From Ignelater luminosus (Eukaryota; Arthropoda; Insecta; Coleoptera; Elateridae), in the NCBI GenBank assembly GCA_011009095.1, contig VTPC01089972.1, positions 491,848 to 555,847 of the forward strand: a stretch of 64,000 nucleotides of DNA, written 5' to 3'. Positions 11,460 to 21,743 of the stretch are shown piece after piece. Under the pieces are notes generated by a model. The model saw only the letters and a program-made list of their open reading frames with translations, had not been told where the DNA came from and searched no databases. Every line of letters starts with the position of its first letter. The stretch's first letter is position 1. The position numbers and the translations under genes were made by a program.

Positions 11460-11460
<1 letters not shown>
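11414..11460 (-). repeat. Truncated second copy of tRNA-like sequence
   Basis: Matches the T arm and anticodon arm of the 11179-11255 copy with a few changes and a deletion. The preceding AT-rich flank (about 11378-11413) also resembles 11150-11178. It ends abruptly at a TAA microsatellite, so the D arm and 5' acceptor strand are missing. Confidence 0.6.
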
Positions 11461-11499
<39 letters not shown>

Positions 11500-11519
11500 T
11501 AATAATAATAATAATAATG
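11458..11519. repeat. TAA microsatellite
   Basis: About 60 bp of TAA repeats with one interruption (AAC). It abuts the truncated tRNA-like copy. The following sequence (TGTCTTTATTGTGCAAG at 11518-11534) reads on the minus strand as CTTGCACAATAAAGACA followed by the repeat. This resembles the 3' end and tail of a minus-strand non-LTR element, though no body is recognisable. Confidence 0.7.
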
Positions 11520-11534
11520 TCTTTATTGTGCAAG

Positions 11535-14040
11535 TTAACAAATTTCTAATAATGATACACATACAGCAAAAAAGAAATGCAATATTAAATACAAATAATA
11601 TCTGTCATGAATGAGTAACTCAAGAAAATTTTTAAATTTAAAAGGAATTATTTGCTTAATTACGTGTTGATTTTGTAGTAATAAAAACAATTACTTGTTT
11701 TAATTTATTTATTACGGTAAAATAGTTTAAATAGTAGTGTTGCATGGGCAACTTACATCTTCATTGGAGTTAATCATCGGTCATTTTCATAGGAATCAAA
11801 ACAGGAAACTAAATTTAAATTGGTATATAAAATTAGACTAGTCTACTAATACATAGATGGCTCTATTTCCAGGGTTAACTCTCGCATGTGATGTGTCACG
11901 ACTAGACTATAAATACTATATCCAAGACAATTTCTCTTTACATTTTAAATTCTATATTTGTAGTTAATGCAATTTTAATTTTTTTGATCCCAAGTATACT
12001 ACACTACGTGTGGATAAAATACTGGGATAGTAAACAAATAAAACATAATATCTCTAAATAACAACACTACTTTCCTTTTGTTTTTAGTACTTTAAGTTAA
12101 ATCTCATAAAGTGACATAATACAAAAGACTTGGAGAACAATAATAGGGCTAGGAATCAACAAATAGGTTTGACTTTGACGTTAGTTTTTGTAAAGTGGGG
12201 GCAGTTCATGCTTTAGTATTATAATTAAAGTTTTCTCCTAAAGATCAACGTAAAGATTCACACTGAATACTGTCACTCAAATTATTATTAATCATAATAT
12301 TCAAAGAAAAACTTAAAATTCTTAAAAATGCAACTACTCTGTGTTTGTCAAACAGAAATTTTAAAATTAATTAAAAGTTATTACTATAACTAACTATATA
12401 CACCCAGTGCTTGATTATGAGAAGAAATGCAACTTGTATGATTCTGATCAGAAAGAAAGCAGAATTCAACAGAATGAAGATTTTAATGTCATCCCTATTT
12501 CATTGATTCCAATGGTCGTAAAAACGTACCTAGATCAAAATATCATGGCTATTTCGGTATTAAGGAGCGCAATAAGAAAAACAACAAAAGATTTCCATAA
12601 CAAGTACCACAAATTCCAAGTGTTTTACGTTACTCCTGAACACTTTTTTCCCTGATGCCAATAGTGGTCAATATATCCCTTCAAGACGTTAAAATTAGAC
12701 ATTTTATTGTTTTCTAGGACGTTTTAGAATGCAATGAGAAGTAAAATAAGAGATGCCAGCGTGTTGAAAGAATAATATCGAAAGATGCAGAGACACGTTT
12801 TGCATATAATCCCAGCTGTTGGCAAGATTTGTGGAAAAACTAAATCTTTTCAAATGCATCAATGCAATCATTTGGATGACTTCATTATGAAGCAAAACTT
12901 TAATCATTTTATCTGGTAGCTATCAAGAATAAATCTAAGACTAATTGAGTGTCTTTAGCAAAATGCTTTTGAGTTCAATGCATTCCACTAATTTATTGGA
13001 TTGGATTAACATCCAAAACTGATTTTATGTCGCTGAAGCTTCCTTTATAGCATTAAAACAAAACCACTTTGGAAACCAGCAAGATCTTCGATTTTGCCCA
13101 GGCCGCACAGTGTCTAAATTGAACGTATACAAGACTTCGTCGCATGATAGGTAGTTCTTTCAATGTCCAAATAAGTGGGTCTTGGGACGTTATTAGACAC
13201 CACGTGGGTAGTTCTATACCTGTAAAGTTGAAGCCTTTACGGGATAGCAAAATTCATGTTAGAAGTGATTTGTACTACTGAGAAAATTTCAAGCAAAAAG
13301 TTTATCTATTCGCTCCATTGAAATAGATGTTGTACAAGAAGATTAGTATTATCATTTCTTGGTCCTTTTAATGATATAATGTTACTAGTTTTAGGAGTGG
13401 CGTATTCAGTATTGATGGACACGTTCTGTGTTGTTTTTAATGAATTGACTTTATATGTTATTTCACTCTGTAACGCTGTGGTTTCTTAAGTGAGCGGCTT
13501 TATCATTGCTACTAAAGTGGCCTCTTACTAGTGTTCACACAAATTGAAATAAGCCTTTCAGCCTTTACGTTCACGAAACTTCTAACTAAATAACCAAGCA
13601 AACTGATGCTAATGCACTTTATTAATTGCACTGAAATTAGATTTATAAGCTTTTAAGCGCGAATAGAATACTTTGTGTTCTTGTGGAATTTTAGGAATAT
13701 GAAAGTCTGAAATGTTCATAATTTAAGGATTTGGTAGAATCTAAAGCCTTTTGTGTATTGTTGCATTGCACAAATGTAATAGATAAAATTTGAAAGAGGT
13801 AAATTCAACATTATTTAGATAAACCCAGTGGTTGACATTCTCTTAACGTACTCAATGTACTTTTTAGAAGATTTTAACGATAATTGCTGTTGTGTCACTG
13901 AACCGGTCACCTTCGCTAGTTGCTTTAACTGTCGTAAGAGCTGAAGTCAACTAAAGTGTAGTGTTACAGTCAAAGATGATATTCTTTATCTTTACTGCTC
14001 AGTCAAGTGTTCGGATGTTGTACGTTGAAATACATTTAAA
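11535..14040. other. Stretch without a recognisable gene
   Basis: An 82-codon plus-strand frame at 12407-12655 is open but has no motif I recognise, and short minus-strand frames at 12704-12907 and 13053-13250 are likewise anonymous. AT-rich 11640-12400 looks like ordinary intergenic DNA. The sequence just before 14041 may be the decayed upstream part of the Gypsy fragment that follows, but it is not readable as such. Confidence 0.45.
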
Positions 14041-14830
14041 CTAATATCTCCCAAGATCATCATTACGTGTGTACAAAGATTTCGTCAAAAAGACAAAAGG
14101 CAAAAAAAGGAAGAATGCAAACATAGTGTAAACGGAAGAGACGGAGGAAGCTTCTAAAAAGTTGAAGCATTTGCTTGTTAGTGCACCCATTCTGGCCAGT
14201 CCAGACATCTCTCGGAAATTTGAAGTCAAACCTGATGCTAGTGATGTGGCAATATATGCAGTCTAATCTCGAGACAAAGGAGAGGATGAAAAGGCCATGG
14301 CCTACACGACCAGAGCCTTAGACAGGTTGGAAAGTGATCACTCAGTTAAAGAGAGGAAAGAGTGCTTGGTGATACTAATACTACTGACCCCTACTTCCTT
14401 AAAGGGCTACATAGTATGAAAGACGCTACCAGTCGAACAATACGATTTTGTTTGTTTAATGTTGTGTTCGACGGCTTATCAAGAGCTCCATTGTAGGGTT
14501 CTTAGCTCGATGTAACCCAAATCAGGACAAATAAGTGAATTGAAAGTATCATTAATCGTGTACAACAAAATTCTGAAAAGCAAGATGGTTCTACCTTATA
14601 AGTCTCATACAGATGCTCTTAAATCTTATAATGATGTATCCAGAGCGTCTGGAAGTTTTCAAAACTTTTAGAAAGGTAGTTAAACTTTATTATTGACTAA
14701 AGTTAAAGATTGAGGCCTGTGATTATATTCTTAGATATACCGTTTGCTAATAAAGTGTTTCAAAGCTTACTCTTGGTTAAATAGGCGCAAGTAAGAAGAT
14801 TAGATTTTCATTTAAGCTGCTATCGATGGG
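14041..14830 (+). pseudogene. Gypsy RNase H to integrase zinc-finger remnant, copy 1
   Basis: Plus-strand pieces in different frames read as the Gypsy RT/RNase H connection and RNase H (about 14190-14390: FEVKPDASDVAIYAV, then DEKAMAYTTRALDRLESDHS and VKERKECLVI). After RNase H remnants comes the H2C2-type integrase N-terminus (about 14600-14790). Stops and frame changes are frequent. A second copy of the same segment occurs at 15340-15910 in the same orientation. Confidence 0.7.
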
Positions 14831-15339
14831 TTTTGTTGAACCCTTACCTAGACAAACTAAAAAAACCACATGTATTTTAGAGGTATGTGAATAATAGTGT
14901 AGCAAGTACATTAATATCACAATGGGACTACTTCACTTCACTTCATTTACTTACTACAACACAGTTAGGGAAACCGAGTTAGGATCGGGTCGAATTCATT
15001 TCTACTTGGGATCAAAAGGCTGCTATTAACATGAACTACAGGAACATAAACCTAATATGGTACATTGACTGTATGCTAGAGTGTTCAGGCTAACAATAAC
15101 ATATGCAGCCTTGGTGTGATGGCCCAAAGTGCTGCAAACAAACAATAAAGTAAAACTGTCCAAAACTCAAAGATTGGCCTGTCTGAGAATAACAGGAGCT
15201 ATGAAGACGACTCCTACAGTTACAATGGAGATACTGCTAAGTCCTCTTTTGCCAAATCTTGTGATATAAGAAAAGCAAGAATATTCTTATAGAAACTCCA
15301 GAATGTTAGAAACCTGAGAACTACAGACTCAATCCATTG

Positions 15340-16040
15340 CTCAATATAGAAAAGGGTAGACGATCCTGTCAAAAGGCAAAAAGAAGAAACACGCAAACAT
15401 AAGGTAGCATAGAAGGAAAACGCAAAGAAAGATTTTAAGAAGTTGAAGAATTTGCTTATTAGTGAACCCGTTCTGGTCAACCGAGACATCTTTCTGTTAT
15501 TTAAAGTCAAGACTGATGCTAGTGTTGTGGCAATAGCTACAATCTGATCTCATCACGAAGGAGGGGATGAGAAGGTCTTGGCTTGGCCTTACATTTTAAA
15601 GCTACTACTAGTTACTGCTCGTCCAAATAGCTGCATGTTTAGTGTGAAAGATGCTACCAGTCGTCTTGCCAAGTGGAGAATAAAGCCTTATCTAGAGTTC
15701 CATTACAGGATTCTTAGCTCTTGTATAGATGCTGTCATATCTTACCATGATGCATCAACATCAGCACATCTGGAAGCTTTTAAAATTTTTAGAAAAGTGA
15801 CCGAACTTTATTATTAACTGATGATGAAGGGGGAAGTCTATCATTATGTTCTTAGATGTCCTGTTTGCTTATAAAGTTTCTCAAGGTTTACTCTTTTGGC
15901 GCTTCAAGAGACAGCACACCAGAAGAAGAATAAACAACTGCTTAGATTATGATGTACTACCCCGTAGAACATTCTCAAAGCTTCTTAAGTCTAGAAAAAT
16001 AGAAAAGGAGCAACAGACATTTTTTTCAAGTTTTTACTAG
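15340..16040 (+). pseudogene. Gypsy RNase H to integrase zinc-finger remnant, copy 2
   Basis: Aligns with 14080-14300 (here about 15365-15585) and with 14600-14790 (here about 15720-15905), with some 180 bp missing between. Readable motifs are KDFKKLKNLLISEPVLV, FKVKTDASVVAIATI, and, in the 79-codon frame at 15578-15817, ATSRLAKWRIKPYLEFHY and SAHLEAFKIFRKVTELYY. The latter is the H2C2 zinc-finger lead into integrase. The integrase core is not recognisable after 15910. It has stops and is inactive. Confidence 0.7.
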
Positions 16041-16274
16041 ATATCTCTTTTAGCAATGTATTTCTGGACAACTTAAAAAATATAAGTTCAAAATGAACAA
16101 GCAGTTCTTAAAAGTTTTAAAAAGCTTCCTGCATTTAATTTTAATGGGCAGCTTTAGCCCATTTGAACCCCCAACTAATCTGACGTTACCTGCATGGCAA
16201 GTGCGCAACCCATTGCAGCTTCTGTGCTGAAGTGGAAATACAAGAAGAAGTCAAAGCATAAAGTAAAAACCCGT

Positions 16275-16480
16275 AAGCTTTTAACGCCGTGCTCCCTCTA
16301 TAAAAAAGGACAAAAATAAAACCTCAGTTCGGAAGAATTCGATCAATCTCTCAACCGTTCGTCTTATTTCGGTAACAAACTGCGTTTGCAAAATGATAGA
16401 GAAGATGGCCAACAAACAATTACGTTAGTCTTTGGAACAACGAGTTTTTCAGCAAATGCTAAATTAGGTCTAGCGAGCAC
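16275..16480 (+). pseudogene. LINE reverse transcriptase fragment
   Basis: One plus-strand frame reads VRLISVTNCVCKMIEKMANK followed by QLR, a stop, then SLEQ. This matches the conserved RT segment around RPISLTN-C--K--EKM-N-RL seen in non-LTR retrotransposons. Only this short piece is recognisable. The frame contains a stop. The clade cannot be fixed from so little. Confidence 0.5.
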
Positions 16481-18548
16481 TCAAGTGTATTCTCTTGGTA
16501 ATGTTATAATCAAAGCTTTATGATGCTTCTGCCCCTGGTAACAGTTGTAACCGGTAAAAGCGCTTTTGATTTAGCTTGGCACATTATGTAGAATCTTGAA
16601 GCAGCTACACAACTGTAGCTTAAATCTAAATTTAACAGTGCTAATTAGATTAGAGCATTGCTATTCATTAGACTTAACATCGGAAATAAACACTCACGGC
16701 TTTGTAATTTTATCTTTGTAATGGTCTGTTAGATCGTTTACTGATCCTTCGTGATAACTAAAGATAAATTCTTGAGATTTTTAATTTTTTCATGCAGATG
16801 TTTCGAAGGAAGAATCTGGTACTAAGAAGTTATAAGTAACGACAAGTAGCAAGTATTTCTACTAATTATTTTCCATATTACAAACAGTCAGGGTTTATCT
16901 TACATTAGGAGGAACAAGAACCCGACTGCAGCATCCTTTCTTTCCTAGCGCTGCGCTGCCCGACTGACGTTCATTACCTAGGGAAGTACTGGACAACTGT
17001 CGTCGGGGCCCAGGTTGGTAGGTATATTGGCGGTTGGAATCTCTTTCATGCCGAAGGGCACGGCCTCACATAGCCATATATCGCCCTGTTCCTCATTGCA
17101 GTGCGTGCGCTCAGAGAACTGTTTTGTTCACCAAGAAAGAAAACCAACGTCTACATCAGTGTCAGTTTCAACTTTCAACCGCAATTACATCAACCAATAA
17201 GAACTTGCAATATCTCATCTATGCATACCGGTGTTGCTGTACAATATTTACATAAAATGTTGGCAATTATCAAATAGCTAGCGATTAACATCTTCACAGT
17301 GCCACAACCTGTTCTTGAGGGATCACAGCATCCAGATTACGCAAACGACATCAAGGTTTACTCCAATGGCCGAAAACGAATACTATTTCGTATAATGGTC
17401 TGATAGCTCTTTCGGAGCTGTAAAACTAAAAAAAAATGACAAGGCGCTTAAAGCAAGTTTCAAAAGAGTTTTTAGTGTCTCCTGTAAAATCTGCAATTTT
17501 AGATTGACGAGTTTTTGTAAGAACAGCGATGATATAAAATTCTTAACGGTAACGCACTTCAAAGTTTCCCTTATTGTTGTTTGTTGTTTACAATTTACAA
17601 TATGATTTATCTCCAAATTTCTTAAGTAATAGTTCCCCAAAGTCAGTTATTTTCGAGAAAATATTATTGTGGGGAGTGATTACAATAAAATGGATTGGGT
17701 AACATTGAATTTAAATTTGTATGTGGAAATTCTGAATTAACACATGTATTTATGATCTTAACTTCTAAAACCGTAAATACTTATCATAAAATCGTCTTTG
17801 CTGGTGCTAATCTGTCTGATTACAAAGTACTATACTGTACATTAAAGTCGATTGCTTAATTTATGAAAAGCTACCACTATTTCAGAAATCTCAGTTAGTA
17901 TGACTATTTATTAATGCTAGTGATCCTTATAGGCTGGGATAATATATGTAGTATATTCAGAAAATACAATTTCTTACCGAAAACACTCTTGTTTTATTTT
18001 CGTTACATGCTCCTGCTCCGCGGTTAAACGACAACATGCGATTTCTCATGCAAATGCGGGATAGTACGTAGTATAATATTTATAAACGAAACAAAACCAA
18101 CATAAACTGACAACGGTATAAGCAACTTAAGAATCAGGTAACTAGCGCTTGTCGTAAAGTGAAGAAAAAGTATTTTAGCGATCTTTCTCGTTTTAATCAA
18201 ATTAATCTTATTTTGAATACACAAAAAGGTTCACTTGAACTTTTTGAACATAATATGTACATGCATCGGATGTTAATAACCTTAATAATCACTTCATTCA
18301 TTTATTTTCTCAGCTACAAAATAGAAATAATAACCTGCAAGAGAGCAGCGTAAGGACCAATAAAGTATTGCGATCTTCTTCTTCTGTGTGAATGAAAGAA
18401 GTTGAAGCATTTTTTCACCTGATTATTTTCAAGGTTTATTTCTCTGTTAAATTTCTAAGAATATTCACCAACGAGTTTGCACAAGAGACAAATTGTGATG
18501 TAGGTATTGTGGCGTATTTTATCCTTATCGGTGCTTGGGCGCCAAATT
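16481..18548. other. Stretch without a recognisable gene
   Basis: A more GC-rich patch (about 16915-17200) carries two overlapping frames of 61 and 73 codons without known motifs and could be LTR or leader sequence of an old retroelement. The remainder (17260-18500) is AT-rich. The 85-codon minus frame at 17383-17640 is anonymous. Just below 18549 lies the primer-binding-site-like sequence described with the LTR. Confidence 0.4.
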
Positions 18549-19259
18549 TGGTTAGAGGATCTACTTCTCCTCCTCGTTCTTGGTTCGATCAGACGAGGAC
18601 TCGCGGGTAGCTGCTGTGAACACTTGGTTGTTCAGGGGTCGATAGGTTGAAACAGACTTGCCAGGAAACTATACACTAAGATAAAACATTTAAAGTCCAG
18701 TTCAGTCAGTTAATATCAGCTACGCAGAGCACAAGCCAAGCTCGCCGGATTTACAAGCTTTGTGGAATCGGTTACAGAGGTAACGAGGTAATTAGAAAGG
18801 ATGCCGAGATATGTTCCGAGGAGGATACAATCCTCCTAGGCTGGTGGGACACTCTTCAACATTACCGGAACCGCTCTACGAACGTTCTTGTTGGGTCGCT
18901 TACTTATAGCGGAAACAATCTATTCAATAAGTGAAGAGGGAAACAAGACGGAACGGACAGGATAAGGTTACCTTATTACATATCGAACTCATCACCTTTG
19001 GAGGACACTAAGTACTCACTCGTTGATGTGAACTGAACGTTCAACGGTCAGGCACTTGCACTTATACCGGTGCGTACTCAGGGCGCACTAAGTAGTGTAC
19101 GTGGGGGATTCAGAGTGCGGCTTGCATTAATACCATTAGTCTCCAATATATAAATTAATTTCGATACAATATAGCGGATAACAATAAATTCCAGAACTTA
19201 AATTAATTATAATAAATAAAATATTTAACGGTGGGTGTAATATTTATAATTTCGTTACA
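18549..19259 (-). repeat. Candidate long terminal repeat
   Basis: On the minus strand the segment starts TGTAACG at 19259 and ends CCA at 18549, giving TG...CA ends over 711 bp. Immediately upstream on the minus strand is a purine-rich run (GAAGAAGAGAAG, about 19262-19275) like a polypurine tract. Immediately downstream is AATTTGGCGCCCAAG, which resembles the primer-binding site of many Gypsy elements. A minus-strand Gypsy gag/protease remnant lies upstream. Only one copy of this LTR is in the window, so the boundaries are inferred from termini and neighbours. Confidence 0.5.
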
Positions 19260-21180
19260 CAGCTTCTCTTCTTCGGTAAGAAAAGTTCTACACGCTTTTC
19301 TGTATGTAGCCTAACAGGTACAGACTAAACTAAAAGCACTGTACTTTATAATAACACAAACAAAACCTACACAGGTGCCGATAGCGAATCCCAGCAGGGA
19401 AGGCGTCCTCTGGTCAGCAGAGCTAGACGACCTTCGGACGTCAGTAGACCTCTAAACAAAGAGTACCTTTAAACATAAGAAAAATTTCGTATCGAGTAGG
19501 GCTGTATACCGTGGAGACAGTCAAGAGGGTTGTCAGATCTGGAAGTTACCACAAACTCGAGCTTTCTATACTGGCAGCAGAAGAGGCGACTTTTCTCTTT
19601 AAATTTTACAGGCAGTATCTCCAGCACAAAGTGTTCCAAAGTTTGGAGTCGGTGACAGCCTCGATCTTCGGCAAACAGAAAATTTTTTTAGTGAGCGTAG
19701 CATAAGGTCTAAGATGTCAAGATATGACCACAGAACATCAATCTGGCTCCCCAAAGACCTGGTACTGCGCTGTTACGGATGATGAACCGGTCCCTTTTCT
19801 GGCTTACTGGACTTGCTGGCGGTTTGAAAACTTCTGGTTTTAGTTTCGTGAGCTGGACTTCCAACTGCGGCGGTGTTCGGGGCGGAAGAGTTTCAAGAAT
19901 TTCCTAGCATTAGAGAAATTGTTCAAAGTCGGCAACTTTATTAATTAATTGCTGGGTCTTCCATCTTCGATATTCTCCTAGCTAGTAGGTCTTGACTTGG
20001 GAACTTGGTACCTGGCAGCTGCTTACCTTCGACTTATACTCCAGAATTTATAGGAAACACCATGGAGTAGAAGGAAAGCGGGGTTAACGGAAACGGCTTC
20101 GTAAATTGTAATAGTACCGTTGCTTGGAAGACGCTCGGGCCAGATTCCGGTGAACCAATCGAAATTTTTCTAGTAGACCTTCGAGTTTGCTTCCACTCTG
20201 TTCGACGGCGAGGTCCGGTCAATGGTATGAAGAAAAGGCACAGTTGTTCCGAGCGCTTGTTTTCTGGAGCGGAAGAAACTTAGCTGTTCTCAAAAAAAAA
20301 GTTTCCGAATGAAATGCTGGTTTAGGCTCGACAGAGAATCCATTCTCTTAATGACTTCACATGCCAGAGTTGGTATTTAATGCACCAGGTGAGATCTGTC
20401 TCAGCGGATAATCTTAATCCTGACCTGGAATGCCACACGGTTTCCTGATTTATAATGGTGGCACTCGTGAACTTAGACGGCTAACTTGTATTCTACAGTA
20501 GGCAGGCAGCTTCTACTACAAAAGTTGTAACAGAACCGGTGTTTGCTTAAGCCCTACACTGATGTCCATTGATGCTAATAAGAATCAGTGGTCTGATGTC
20601 CATCATATCGAAGGCTGTGGTTAGAGAAAGGACTTCAGGCTTCCGAGCTTAGCCTCTCGATTCTAGTTTTTCGACTACTAGCAGGGATATAACACCTTTT
20701 TTCCCTTATCGTGAACAGAACGGGAGTGAACGATTCCGATTTAGTCCTATTTGGGCTTCATACTACGGGCGGCTTCTTCACTTTTGATTCAGATTTGCCT
20801 GGCTCTGTCGTAGTCATAGTTAGTTTTACTAGAAACTGGAGTCACAAGCTTCGTCTTACACTTGGGGTTTAGCTCTCCGTGGACTTCTTCGTATTCCCGG
20901 ACAGTACGAAGGAAATCCGAAATATTCCGGTAATCATCACAACGGAACTACAGACAATAGATTGTAGTGGCGCCAGAATAGTTCTTGCTTCTCGGTCATA
21001 CCGTCATGTCTTCGGATTACGATATCCATATCGACAATATATTCCAAACCCAACTCGTTTTCGCGTTGGATACGACAACTGATCTCGGTTTTCAGGTTAA
21101 TCCTGTAGGCGGACAGCAAGTAGGAGTCGTGAAACCGGTTCCTCGACATGAACTTTTTAACAAAAGAGTTTTTGATTGAC
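19260..21180 (-). pseudogene. Gypsy gag and protease remnant
   Basis: Minus strand. The gag C-terminal part is at 21149-20937 with YIVDMDIVIRRHDGMTEKQE and FWRHYNLLSVVPL, a pattern common to the Gypsy gag region before the protease. Near 20600-20490 the protease reads PLILISINGHQCRA followed by ANTGSVTTF, in which the catalytic DTGS has become NTGS. Stops separate these blocks. No RT or integrase is recognisable before the candidate LTR, so most of pol is deleted. The element appears to have entered the piggyBac remnant at 21186-21743. Confidence 0.65.
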
Positions 21181-21185
21181 TTATT

Positions 21186-21743
21186 TTAAAACCAATAATC
21201 ACTTTGACTAGAGACGTGATTATAGCACATCACAAAAATCAAACCAACTAGAACCATAATTTCACCTTCAACTGTAATTGGAATGTTTTGGTTATTGGCC
21301 CTGTTGTATATTATTAGTCTTTCATTCGTACACTGAACAATAAAAATAAAGAGACTATTTGGAAACATCAACTTGAAGCAGTCTAGCTTAGTTTACAATT
21401 CGCTGATTGGCACTCGAACTTCAAGTTCAAAGTGCTCTGGAATCGAATGCTTTGGAACAAAATTTTCAGAAGGGCTACCCCAAACAATTAGATCTGAATT
21501 ATTACTGATTGGCGCACCTTGAGTTCCATTATTAGTTGGTTCAGGAGGTTGTGTTGGTTCATCATCTTTGGTTGCATTCATATCACTTTCTTTAGCTGGA
21601 CTCCCGTCCCTTGTGTGGTCATCGGAGGGAATATACTCCAGTTCTGACAAAGAAAAGTCCACATAATCATTCCCATTTTCGTCGTCGTCTGTTGCCTTCG
21701 GCAGCTCTATGATTTCTATGGCTATCAAACGCCTTCTACTCAT
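21186..21743 (-). pseudogene. piggyBac-type transposase N-terminal remnant
   Basis: The minus-strand ATG at 21743 opens a frame to 21393 starting MSRRRLIAIEIIELPKATDD, then an acidic segment with DYVDFSLSELEYIPSDD. This is a typical piggyBac transposase N-terminus. In another frame, 21371-21186 encodes FIVQCTNERLIIYNRANNQN and VLVGLIFVMCYNHVSSQSDY, the start of the DDE_Tnp_1_7 catalytic domain. The frame break near 21390 and loss of everything downstream make it dead. The leucine run upstream of the ATG is only an ATT microsatellite (about 21748-21770). Confidence 0.75.
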
